Assembly: GCF_003096035.1 (NCBI RefSeq)
Contig: NZ_CP029186.1
Location: 3,144,001-3,208,000 of the forward strand
Length of the DNA: 64,000 bases
Source of the DNA: Flavobacterium album
Lineage (GTDB): Bacteria > Bacteroidota > Bacteroidia > Flavobacteriales > Flavobacteriaceae
Reading direction: 5' to 3'
Below are positions 27,211 to 35,789 of the stretch, piece after piece (positions within the stretch are counted from its first letter, which is position 1; each line of letters begins with the position of its first letter). A program made the translations under genes and the position numbers. The notes beneath the pieces are model-generated. The model was not told where the DNA came from, made no database searches, and saw only the letters and a list, made by a program, of their open reading frames with translations.

Positions 27211-28176
27211 TTCTATACTATTCCGCAGCGGGTGCTTTTGCACAATATTTTCAAGTAGAAGCGCTATTTTATCTTTCAATTCCTGCGGCTCAATGATCTC
27301 GGTACAGTCGGCGAACATGAGCAGCCAACGTGGAAGGCCTTCCTCGAACGACCGTAAGAGGAACGTCATTTCGACATAATCCTCAGTTACTTTATCGGAT
27401 ATAAAACCGAAATAATGCCGCTGCTGCTCCATGTATTTCGCAACGCTTTTATCCACTCTTATAACGGCTTTTATCAGCGCCACTGCTTCTTTGGCCTTTT
27501 GATGCTGCTCGTAATATTCTTTTAAGGAGGTGCGTTCCTGCTGCGGCTTTTCGGTAATTGCTACGCTGATGATCCTGTCGGCCCTGAATTGACGGTAGCT
27601 TTCACGAAGGTGGCACCACGCAATGCTGTACCAGTTATCATTCTCGTGGAAAATACCCAGCGGCTCTATAAGCCTTTCGCTGTTCTCCTCATTGCCAAAC
27701 GCCCTGTACACCAGCTTCACTACTTTCTTTTCGGCAGTGGCCTCCAACAAAACATCCAGGATATTGCCCGGCGATTTTTTATCCTGTTTCATGTTCATGA
27801 CAAGGATATTATCTTCCAGCGTTTCAACCATATCTTTTTCGCTTCCGCGTAAAACCGCTTTTACCTTATACATTGCAGAGCCAAAATGCTGCTGCAGGCT
27901 GCCGTCGGTAAATTTTTCCATGAGCTTTTCGGCGGTAAGGAATGCCATTGCCTCTTCGCGGGTAAACATGATGGGCGGCAGCCTGTAGCCATCTACAAGC
28001 GAGTAGCCTATGCCCGCTTCGCCATACAACGGTACGCCGGCCTCTTCAAGGGAGCGGATATCGCGGTATACGGTGCGCAGGCTTATGCCGAACCTGTCGG
28101 CCAGGTCCTGTGCCTTCACTACCCTTTTGGACTGTAGCTGTATCAATATCGCGGTAATCCTGTCAAAGCGGTTCAT
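27205..28176 (-). CDS. WYL-domain transcriptional regulator
   Basis: A 323-residue regulator. It has an N-terminal winged helix-turn-helix (residues 1-60, VVKAQDLADRFGISLRTVYR), then a WYL ligand-sensing domain (about 145-220, with NWYSIAWCHLRESYRQFR), then a WCX-type C-terminal domain ending HPLRNSIEV. WYL proteins often respond to DNA breakage products, nucleic acids or other ligands. No target operon is visible beside it. The final codons overlap an inverted repeat, so the C-terminus may have been shaped by it. Confidence 0.88.
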   Translation of the reverse strand: MNRFDRITAILIQLQSKRVVKAQDLADRFGISLRTVYRDIRSLEEAGVPLYGEAGIGYSLVDGYRLPPIMFTREEAMAFLTAEKLMEKFTDGSLQQHFGSAMYKVKAVLRGSEKDMVETLEDNILVMNMKQDKKSPGNILDVLLEATAEKKVVKLVYRAFGNEENSERLIEPLGIFHENDNWYSIAWCHLRESYRQFRADRIISVAITEKPQQERTSLKEYYEQHQKAKEAVALIKAVIRVDKSVAKYMEQQRHYFGFISDKVTEDYVEMTFLLRSFEEGLPRWLLMFADCTEIIEPQELKDKIALLLENIVQKHPLRNSIEV

Positions 28177-28496
28177 AGTGGGGAATTATAGCCCAAATAT
28201 AAAATTTTATCCTATATAAACGGAACGCTGATGATGCAGATTTTTTTAGATTTTCGTGGATTTGCCGCATAAAAAAGCCCCAAAAAATGGGGCTCTAATA
28301 AATATGAAATCTGATTTTAACTTAACTCCGTAACAATGTTGCATTTCGTTTATTAAGCGAATCTGCAAAACAGCAGTTGAATTTCTTTTATATTGATTTA
28401 TTTGTGGTTCTATAAAATTAATCAATTCATTTTTAATACAATAATTATTTTATATTTTTAACAAAAAAAAACAATTCCTTAAGCTGATAAGCAATA
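28177..28496. other. Intergenic region with a hairpin and a repeat-like stretch
   Basis: A 320-base gap between divergent genes. It holds GAACGCTGATGATGCAGATT plus TTTTTAGATTTTCG, which resembles a dispersed Flavobacterium repeat, and a hairpin AGCCCCA/TGGGGCT (28276-28294) flanked by an A run. The rest is A/T-rich. No gene or promoter box is clear. Confidence 0.45.
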
Positions 28497-29441
28497 ATGA
28501 GCAAATATTTATTATTATTAATTTTTTCTTTGAGCTGCATGCAGGACAAAAAACATCCTTCTCCTGAAGCTGCGGGTTATATCGAAGAGGTTTTAGACAT
28601 CCTTCAAAAAAATTCAGTAAACAAGAAGAATATTGATTGGACTATATTACGGAAGAAGGTAAAAGAAAAAGCCGGTGATGCACAAACGATCGCTGATACT
28701 TACCCTTCTATTCATTATGCGTTAACGTTGCTTGGCGACGGCCATAGCTATTTTGCTCCTGTTACAGATGTATCAGAGGATGATAAAGGAGCCCCGCCTG
28801 TGTTGCACGACGAAATAGTACCCGGTAATATAGGCTATATAAGAGTAAGATACTGCATGGGCAATGCTAAACAGAAGCAACAATATGTTGATGCTATCTT
28901 AAATGATATACGCATCAGGGATAAGCAGGAACTAATTGGTTGGATTGTTGACCTCAGGGGAAACTTCGGAGGGGATATGTCGCCAATGCTTGCCGGTATG
29001 GGGCCTCTGCTTGGCAATGGGATTATAGGATACACGCAGTACCCTGACGGAAAAGAAAGTACTTGGCGTTATGACAAAGGGAAGTTTTTATTCGAAGAAG
29101 GCAGCGATACAATAAAACAGGAAGAATATATCCTTAAGAACAATAATCCTTTTGTTGCGGTGCTGACGGATACCCTCACAGCCAGCTCAGGTGAGGCGGT
29201 CACAGTTGCTTTTCGCGCAAGGCCAAAAACAAAAAGTTTTGGAACCCATACCTATGGTGTACCAACAAGCAATCAGAGGTTCGATCTTTCGGATGGTTCT
29301 AATATACTGCTTACTGTAGGGGTATTTGCCGACAGAAATCACAATCCCTATCGCGGGCCCATATATCCTGATACCGAAACAACCAATGATAAAGCACTAC
29401 CCGAAGCCGTGAATTGGCTGAAAAGGCAAAACAGGCAATAA
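28497..29441 (+). CDS. S41-family (C-terminal processing) peptidase, probable lipoprotein
   Basis: A 314-residue protein with a short lipoprotein-type signal (SLSC, Cys14). The S41 core is present: an N-terminal helical region with LLGDGHSYF, substrate block PGNIGYIRVRYCMG, DLRGNFGGDMSPM, and the nucleophile Ser in LTASSGEAV with the catalytic Lys expected downstream. No PDZ domain is seen, so it is the short type also found in nisin-resistance-like proteins. It likely degrades peptides outside the cytoplasm; the target is unknown. It converges with the DUF1697 gene one base away. Confidence 0.82.
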   Translation: MSKYLLLLIFSLSCMQDKKHPSPEAAGYIEEVLDILQKNSVNKKNIDWTILRKKVKEKAGDAQTIADTYPSIHYALTLLGDGHSYFAPVTDVSEDDKGAPPVLHDEIVPGNIGYIRVRYCMGNAKQKQQYVDAILNDIRIRDKQELIGWIVDLRGNFGGDMSPMLAGMGPLLGNGIIGYTQYPDGKESTWRYDKGKFLFEEGSDTIKQEEYILKNNNPFVAVLTDTLTASSGEAVTVAFRARPKTKSFGTHTYGVPTSNQRFDLSDGSNILLTVGVFADRNHNPYRGPIYPDTETTNDKALPEAVNWLKRQNRQ

Positions 29442-29442
29442 C

Positions 29443-29997
29443 TTATGTATTTTCCAACATTTCAAGCAGCTTCAATGTTGTATTCCAGTTCCGGGTGGTG
29501 GCTTTCAGCTTCAGTTTGCTTTCAATAAGGTTGTTCGAAAGCTTAGAATCGGCAGCGCCAATAGCCAGCCTGAAATACAATATATTTTCATGAAGCGCTA
29601 TAACGTCGTCGCCTATAGGCGCCTGCCTTAATTTTTCCATGCTTTCTTCCGATGGCACCTCACTCAGAAAAGTAACGTATATCTTTTTGGTACCGGCTTC
29701 TTCGGGGACTTTACCTTCTGTAAACGGGTTGTTATCAACAGCTTTATCTAAATCGTTCTTATCAACTACAAATACAGAAACATCAAAGCCATACTGACCT
29801 TCGATGAGTTTCTCAATAGCTTCTGCCAGCTTTTCTTTAGATTTTTCAACACTGCTGAAAATCACATTGCCGCTTTGGATATAGGTCTTTACGTTTCCAT
29901 ATCCGGCAGATTCCATCAGCTTGCGGAGGTCTTCCATCTTAATGATCTTTTTTCCGCTGACATTGATGCCGCGAAGGAGTGCGAGATAGGCAGGCAT
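29443..29997 (-). CDS. DUF1697 family protein
   Basis: A 184-residue protein with the DUF1697 signature opening YLALLRGINVSGKKIIKMEDL and YIQSGNVIF. The fold is ferredoxin-like and the role is unknown. The length is usual. It diverges from rlmD. Confidence 0.9.
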   Translation of the reverse strand: MPAYLALLRGINVSGKKIIKMEDLRKLMESAGYGNVKTYIQSGNVIFSSVEKSKEKLAEAIEKLIEGQYGFDVSVFVVDKNDLDKAVDNNPFTEGKVPEEAGTKKIYVTFLSEVPSEESMEKLRQAPIGDDVIALHENILYFRLAIGAADSKLSNNLIESKLKLKATTRNWNTTLKLLEMLENT

Positions 29998-30051
29998 ATT
30001 TTTGATTGAGGATTACCTACAAATTTATTCAAATTTTATAATAATACCTTA

Positions 30052-30059
30052 TTTTTGCC
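30052..30059 (+). promoter_or_regulatory. Promoter -7 box of rlmD
   Basis: TATTTTTG, an exact TAnnTTTG match, ends 2 nt before the rlmD ATG. That gives a leaderless or near-leaderless mRNA if used, so the true box could be further upstream. Confidence 0.4.
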
Positions 30060-30061
30060 GC

Positions 30062-31477
30062 ATGGGAAAAAGGAAAAATACCGACAAGATAGTATTTGAC
30101 AATGTGGCCGTGCTGGATGCCGGTGCAAAAGGCGTTTCGGTGGCTAAGGCCCCTGACGGAAAAGTGATCTTTATACCAAATGTAGTGCCCGGCGATGTTG
30201 TAGACGTACAGACCTTTAAGAAGAGGAAAGCCTACTACGAAGGCAAAGCAGTGCATTTCCATGAATATTCGGCGGACAGGGTAATACCGCCCTGCCAGCA
30301 TTTTGGCGCATGCGGCGGCTGCAAATGGCAGAATATGAACTATGACAAGCAGCTGTTCTATAAGAACCGCGAGGTGTACAACCACCTGAAGCGCATCGGC
30401 AAGGTAGAGCTTCCTGAATTTGAACCGATCAAGGGCAGTGAAAAGCAATTCTTTTACCGCAATAAAATGGAGTTCTCCTTCTCGAATGCCCGCTGGGTAA
30501 CCGAGAAAGAAGTACAGAGCGGCGAAGAGATCGATAACCGCAATGCGTTGGGCTTCCACATTCCACGCATGTGGGATAAAATTTTAGACATTACCAAATG
30601 CCACCTGCAGGAAGACCCGAGCAACATGATACGCAATGCTGTGAGGGATTTTGCCAATGAAAACGGACTGGAATTCTTCAACCCACGCGAGCATTCGGGA
30701 TTACTGCGCACACTGATGATACGCACGGCCTCTACCGGCGAGATCATGGTGCTTATCCAGTTCTTTGACGACAATAAGGAACAAAGGGAAATGATATTGG
30801 ATTTCCTTGCGCATAATTTCCCGGGCATTACCTCATTGCAATATGTGGTGAACCAAAAAGCGAACGATACCCTTTACGACCAGGACATTATACTCTACAA
30901 AGGGCGTGACTATATACTGGAATCGATGGAAGGTCTGAGCTTTAGCATCAATGCCAAATCGTTTTACCAGACCAATTCCGACCAGGCGTATGAACTATAC
31001 AGCATAACCCGCGACTTTGCAGGGCTGACAGGTAATGAAGTGGTGTACGACCTTTATACCGGTACCGGTACCATAGCGCAGTTCGTATCGCGCAAAGCCA
31101 AAAAAGTGATAGGCGTTGAAGCCGTTCCTGAAGCCATTGCCGATGCCTGGGAAAACGCAAAGCGCAATAATATTACCAATTGCGAGTTCTTTGTGGGAGA
31201 CATGAAAGTAGTGTTCAACGAGGAATTTATTGCCACGCACGGGAAACCGGATGTGATCATAACCGACCCACCGCGCGATGGCATGCACAAGGATGTTATC
31301 GACCAGATATTGCGCATCGCACCCGACAAAGTGGTATACGTAAGCTGCAACTCGGCCACACAGGCGCGCGACCTGGCACTCATGGACGAAAAATATAAAG
31401 TTACGCGCGTTCGCCCTGTAGATATGTTCCCACAGACGCACCATGTGGAAAATGTTGTACTTTTGGAAAAAAGATAA
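30062..31477 (+). CDS. rlmD: 23S rRNA (uracil-C5)-methyltransferase RlmD
   Basis: A 471-residue TrmA/RumA-family enzyme that methylates U1939-type uridines in 23S rRNA. It has an N-terminal TRAM domain (about residues 11-68), iron-sulfur cysteines Cys78, Cys84 and Cys87 in CQHFGACGGC, a SAM-binding motif DLYTGTGTIAQF and the catalytic Cys in VVYVSCNSATQARDL. The start MGKRKN is preferred because the upstream in-frame part lies in an A/T-rich leader holding the promoter. Two envelope genes follow directly. Confidence 0.9.
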   Translation: MGKRKNTDKIVFDNVAVLDAGAKGVSVAKAPDGKVIFIPNVVPGDVVDVQTFKKRKAYYEGKAVHFHEYSADRVIPPCQHFGACGGCKWQNMNYDKQLFYKNREVYNHLKRIGKVELPEFEPIKGSEKQFFYRNKMEFSFSNARWVTEKEVQSGEEIDNRNALGFHIPRMWDKILDITKCHLQEDPSNMIRNAVRDFANENGLEFFNPREHSGLLRTLMIRTASTGEIMVLIQFFDDNKEQREMILDFLAHNFPGITSLQYVVNQKANDTLYDQDIILYKGRDYILESMEGLSFSINAKSFYQTNSDQAYELYSITRDFAGLTGNEVVYDLYTGTGTIAQFVSRKAKKVIGVEAVPEAIADAWENAKRNNITNCEFFVGDMKVVFNEEFIATHGKPDVIITDPPRDGMHKDVIDQILRIAPDKVVYVSCNSATQARDLALMDEKYKVTRVRPVDMFPQTHHVENVVLLEKR

Positions 31478-31495
31478 TTAAAAGGCCGTACCGCT

Positions 31496-32047
31496 ATGAA
31501 AAGACTGATCGCGTCCGTAACCCTTTTGCTGATAGCTACCTGCTTTGTGCTGAGCTGTGAAAAGGATGATATCTGTGCCACCAACACTCCTACCACGCCA
31601 AGCCTCATCGTTGAATTTTACGACAAGGATAATACTGAAGAGCTGGTAAATGTGGTTAACTTCAAATATTATGCTGTGGGAGAGACCGATACGCTTCCCG
31701 ATGTTGCAGACGATGTAACCACCACGGTCAACAAAATAAAACTGCCGCTGCGCACGAATGCAACGACTACAAAGTGGGGGCTTATTTTTACCCGCCGCCT
31801 CTCAAACGGGCAGTTTACCACGCCAAACACCGACTTTTTAGAATTCAACTATACAACGAACCAGTTCTATGTATCACGTGCCTGCGGGTATAAGACCACG
31901 TTTACGCTTAATCCTGACCAGCCACTGGGCTCCAACCCAAAACTGACGGACTCTGATGCTGCGGATGGATTGTGGATAGATGACATCAGCCTTGAGACTA
32001 CTAACATTGAAAACGAAAATGAAACACATCTTAAGATATTTCTATAG
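31496..32047 (+). CDS. DUF6452-type lipoprotein
   Basis: A 183-residue protein with a lipobox VLS-C (Cys21) and the opening CEKDDICATNTPTTPSLIVE, typical of the DUF6452 family. It is beta-rich, with no catalytic motif. It lies 18 nt after rlmD and overlaps the next gene by 29 nt, so the three are an operon. The pairing with a DUF6048 gene suggests they work together in the envelope (inference). Confidence 0.75.
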   Translation: MKRLIASVTLLLIATCFVLSCEKDDICATNTPTTPSLIVEFYDKDNTEELVNVVNFKYYAVGETDTLPDVADDVTTTVNKIKLPLRTNATTTKWGLIFTRRLSNGQFTTPNTDFLEFNYTTNQFYVSRACGYKTTFTLNPDQPLGSNPKLTDSDAADGLWIDDISLETTNIENENETHLKIFL

Positions 32048-32744
32048 CCTTTTATTGCTTCTTTCGTTTTCCGGTTTTTCACAGGAAAAAAAAGCTGCCG
32101 ATACGATAGCGCCGCCTGTAAAGTCGGACCGTTACGGACTACGGCTGGGCATAGACCTGCACAGGCTGACACGCTCTTTTTACGATGATGGCTTCAGGGC
32201 GCTCGAGATCGTGGGCGATTACAGGCTTACCAAAAAATTCTACGCTGCCGCCGAACTTGGCAACGTAGATTATACGGTAAACGATGCGCAGCTGAACTTT
32301 ACTACCAAGGGGAATTACCTCAAAGTAGGGTTTGACTATAATGCCTACGATAACTGGCTGGATATGGAAAACATGATCTATGTTGGCTTCCGATACGGCT
32401 TTGCAAGCTTCAGCCAAAACCTGAACTCCTACAAGACCTACGAGAGTTCCGGCTATTTTGACGAGGTGACCGTTTATCCCGATACCAAGTACAGCGGACT
32501 GACAGCACACTGGATAGAAGTTGTAGGCGGCCTTAAAGCAGAAGTTTTTGACAACATCTATATTGGCTTCAGCTTCAGGCTGAACAACCTCCTGACCGAT
32601 AAAAAACCCGTTGATTTCGACAACCTTTACATACCGGGCTTTAACCGTACCTATAGCGGAAAATTTGGAGTAGGTTTTAACTATACCGTTTCCTATTTTA
32701 TCCCGCTTTACAAGAAGCAGGGTGTACCGAAGGAGAAGAAATAA
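32019..32744 (+). CDS. DUF6048-type outer-membrane protein
   Basis: A 241-residue protein with a signal peptide (HILRYFYSLLLLLSFSGFSQ) and a likely beta-barrel of strands such as YGLRLGIDLHRLTRSFYDDG and FGVGFNYTVSYFIPL. The order after a DUF6452 lipoprotein fits DUF6048. The start inside the preceding gene, 29 nt before its stop, is chosen because it gives the signal; the longer in-frame start does not. Function unknown. Confidence 0.72.
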   Translation: MKHILRYFYSLLLLLSFSGFSQEKKAADTIAPPVKSDRYGLRLGIDLHRLTRSFYDDGFRALEIVGDYRLTKKFYAAAELGNVDYTVNDAQLNFTTKGNYLKVGFDYNAYDNWLDMENMIYVGFRYGFASFSQNLNSYKTYESSGYFDEVTVYPDTKYSGLTAHWIEVVGGLKAEVFDNIYIGFSFRLNNLLTDKKPVDFDNLYIPGFNRTYSGKFGVGFNYTVSYFIPLYKKQGVPKEKK

Positions 32745-33283
32745 TACAATTATACAGTAGCCTAATTTATTTAAGCCTACATGGTTTTAAACCTTGCAGG
32801 TTGGGAACGTAAGGATATGCGTATCGCGTTCCAGTTTTGCACGTTTATAAATGTAAGCGTGGTGGTTGTGGTCGATAGGCACCACAAGGGTGAATCTGAC
32901 GGCTTCTCTGATTGATAAGTAATAAAATTTGATAATTTTTGGTACGGCTTTTTTACAGCAAGCGATCCTGATTTTAAAACGATTAAAATAATCATTTTAT
33001 TACGACCAAAACCGGGGAGGATTTTAAAAAATACAGATTTTTATCCGGTAACTGCACCTAAAGCAGATATTCTTCAGATTCCAACGCTGGTTGCCCATAC
33101 CAGGACGCTGATTCATCGTTTAAAAATTATCAGACAGTTTAACCTATTTTAGTTTCCTGATAAATTCAATGGATAAATTAAGTGTGGCAATCAACTTTAA
33201 TTTATATGTTTGAAAATAATCTGAAAGCTGTGCGGTTTAGGCCATACCGATAAAATTTAATAACGAATAATGCAGATACTTTC
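32745..33283. other. Long intergenic region without a supported gene
   Basis: About 540 A/T-rich bases. Near 32,783 lies GGTTTTAAACCTTGCAGGTT, one half of the palindrome family seen fully near 44,600. A short minus-strand frame at 32,777-32,995 has poor composition and no start signal. The stretch AAAACGATTAAAATAATCATTTT is a weak palindrome. I see no gene, terminator or promoter I can support. Confidence 0.55.
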
Positions 33284-35704
33284 ATGGCGAAAATGACTCC
33301 TGAAAATGCGCAATCCATACTGAAAAAACATACAATTGAAGCTGATGCAAAACATCTTGCCGATGCTTATGACAATATTGAATTATTTGAAGCATTGCTG
33401 GCAGCCGGCGCCGACCCGAATTACATGGTGGAGGGTTCTACCCCCCTGTTTATGGATGCTTACGGCCGAAGTAAATACTTTCCCTTCAAGCTGTTGATGG
33501 AATATGGTGCCGACCCTAACAGGCCCTATAAAAACGATCCTAAAAGCCCTAACGTTATTTTTGACATGGCATCTACTTCCGGGCCCGGTATGTTTTTCTG
33601 GCCCATGCTTGAAGCCGGCCTCGAACTGAACGCGTTCCATCCCGTAACCGGCGAAAACCTGGTGACCTATATGGTACGTCAGCCGTATTCTTCTGTCGAT
33701 GTACTGAAAAACCTGCTGGAAAATGGAGCAGACCCGAACCTGCCAAACAAAAACGGTTTTACTATCTATGAACTGTTAGCACAAAATAAGATAAGGACAC
33801 GCAAGCCTGAATTTTTCCTGCTGAAGAAATATGAAAAAGGCGGCCGGGAATTGCCACCCATACCTGAAGGAATTATTTCTCCGGTGAAAAAGCCCATTTT
33901 AAAGATCAGCTATGAAGATTCCATCAGCTCGTGGAGGGCTTTGGAAGTACTTGGTAAGGACGTGGATAGCCTGACTGTCAGGATGTATAACCTGTATTTT
34001 TATGATACTGAATTCCCGCGCTCGCACACAGCAGCGCTCAATATTGTTTTCTCACTTTTAGAAAGGGCAAAGACACCATCGCAATGGCAGGATATAGCAA
34101 CTGTTTTTGAATATGACAAACACCATATCGATGTCGCCCGTAAGTACATCAGGTCGTTTGAGGTTTACGATGTTAATGCAGTCCACAGCAACGACCTGTG
34201 GAAAGACACGCAACTGTACAAATTTGATGAGGTTACAGACGATATGCGGGAAAAGCTAATGCATGCTACGATGACTATCCGCGTGAGCGATCCCGAAATG
34301 CTTGAGACCATAGAACCCGGTACCTGGATGAATATTCCGTATCGTTCCGCCAGTCCGTTTTGGTATCTGGAAAACAAGGACGCCGGTACTTTTTTTGCCC
34401 TGTTTAAGAGCGAAGGCGGCAAATGGATGTCGCGCGAAGGGGAAATCGGCACCGATGGCAAGCTGAAACCGGTAGCTGGCATCAGCAAAGGCTACTATAA
34501 AGAGGAAAATAACCGTGCCGAGGCATTTGCTTTTGGAAAAAAAGAAGCAGGCTATGAGCTGGTTTATAAAAACTACGACACTGCCTACAATATTGAAGAA
34601 GAAATACGAAATGGCAAGGCTGAGGAGAAGATCAATGAAAACAAAGCCAATTACAGCGAAGAAGCGATAGCGGCAATACAAAACGAAGATGTTGCAAAGC
34701 TGAGATCCATATTAGCAACCGGCGTTCATCCCGATACGCTCAAAACATCTTATGGTAAGCTTGCGACCGAATATGTTGCCGATAAATACAGGACTACCCA
34801 AAAGCACGCAGAAATGCTGCAACTGCTGCTGGATCATGGCGCTGACATTAATCATAAAGAATATGACCATCCGCTGCTTCAGCAAGTTTGCAGCGGGCAT
34901 GCTAAAAATGAGGCCAGTGACGAAATGGTACGCTGCCTGATCGCTGCCGGAGCCGATATTTTTGCGAATTCAAAATCTAAAGGCTATCATAAAAGCTCGG
35001 TGCTGCAATCGGCGTGCTATGGCGGGATGCTGTGGTTTGTAGCATACCTGCTTGAGAAAGGTGTGCCTGTTGATTATAAGGACACCGAAGGGATGACGGC
35101 TTTAAACTACGCGGTACTGTCAGACAGGAACAGTGCTGCTATAATCGATGTTTTGCTAAAGAACGGGGCTGATAAAAACGATTTCCTGACGCTTAGCCCA
35201 CACGGTTCAACGTCCCTTGAAAACGCAGAGATACCGGAAACGATCGAAAAGATAATTTCCCTGGGCTTCGATATCAATATGAAGAACAGCCATGGTTATC
35301 CCGGGCTTTTTAGGGCAGCCGAATATGGAACAGCCGAGATTTTTGAAACGTACCTGAACCTCGGCGCCGGGGTTGATCTGCCCAACGTACTTAACCGGGT
35401 CAATTACCGCCTGCACGACAAGGGCAGCAAACAACAAAGTGTTGAAGTGTCTCTGAAAAAATTAAGGATGTTGCACCAGCGCGGCTATGATATTACCGCC
35501 GGCACCACTACATTTACATGGACCTACCAGAGTTATGAAGGACGCAAAAAAATTACAAAATTTGAAGAGCAGGTGCTCCTTGATCTTTGGGAAATGGGAT
35601 GCAGGCCATCCTGGAAGAAAACTTTTTTGGAATATGTAAAAAGAGTAAACAGTACCAAACTGATAGCTTTGGCAGAAACGCTGCCGGAACACAGGGTATC
35701 TTAA
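33284..35704 (+). CDS. Large ankyrin-repeat protein
   Basis: An 806-residue cytoplasmic protein with two blocks of ankyrin repeats. The first is at about residues 25-170 (ALLAAGADPNYMVEGSTPLF, LLENGADPNLPNKNGFT). The second is at about 465-700, with five or more units (LLLDHGADINHKEYDHPLL, LIAAGADIFANS, LLEKGVPVDYKDTEGMTAL). Between them, about 200-440, lies a region with no recognised fold (SWRALEVLGKDVDSLTVRMY, PYRSASPFWYLENKDAGTFF). No signal peptide was seen. Ankyrin blocks mediate protein binding. It stands alone, and no partner gene is adjacent. Confidence 0.85.
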   Translation: MAKMTPENAQSILKKHTIEADAKHLADAYDNIELFEALLAAGADPNYMVEGSTPLFMDAYGRSKYFPFKLLMEYGADPNRPYKNDPKSPNVIFDMASTSGPGMFFWPMLEAGLELNAFHPVTGENLVTYMVRQPYSSVDVLKNLLENGADPNLPNKNGFTIYELLAQNKIRTRKPEFFLLKKYEKGGRELPPIPEGIISPVKKPILKISYEDSISSWRALEVLGKDVDSLTVRMYNLYFYDTEFPRSHTAALNIVFSLLERAKTPSQWQDIATVFEYDKHHIDVARKYIRSFEVYDVNAVHSNDLWKDTQLYKFDEVTDDMREKLMHATMTIRVSDPEMLETIEPGTWMNIPYRSASPFWYLENKDAGTFFALFKSEGGKWMSREGEIGTDGKLKPVAGISKGYYKEENNRAEAFAFGKKEAGYELVYKNYDTAYNIEEEIRNGKAEEKINENKANYSEEAIAAIQNEDVAKLRSILATGVHPDTLKTSYGKLATEYVADKYRTTQKHAEMLQLLLDHGADINHKEYDHPLLQQVCSGHAKNEASDEMVRCLIAAGADIFANSKSKGYHKSSVLQSACYGGMLWFVAYLLEKGVPVDYKDTEGMTALNYAVLSDRNSAAIIDVLLKNGADKNDFLTLSPHGSTSLENAEIPETIEKIISLGFDINMKNSHGYPGLFRAAEYGTAEIFETYLNLGAGVDLPNVLNRVNYRLHDKGSKQQSVEVSLKKLRMLHQRGYDITAGTTTFTWTYQSYEGRKKITKFEEQVLLDLWEMGCRPSWKKTFLEYVKRVNSTKLIALAETLPEHRVS

Positions 35705-35732
35705 AAGTCAGCTGATATTTAACCCATTAAAT

Positions 35733-35764
35733 AAAAAATGCCGCAGATTATCGAACTGCGGCAT
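35733..35764 (-). terminator. Intrinsic terminator of the first T9SS cargo gene
   Basis: ATGCCGCAG and CTGCGGCAT pair around a 9-nt loop, and the minus strand then has TTTTTTATTT. An almost identical copy lies 2.3 kb away behind the paralogous gene. Confidence 0.85.
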
Positions 35765-35789
35765 TTCTATTATAAAGCAATTTTTTTAA

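Noticed and set aside
28276..28294. Hairpin AGCCCCA/TGGGGCT as a terminator
   Set aside because: No gene on either side ends there; the T run faces the minus strand, where no transcript is expected.
32777..32995. Minus-strand frame of 72 codons
   Set aside because: Poor composition and no start or end signals.
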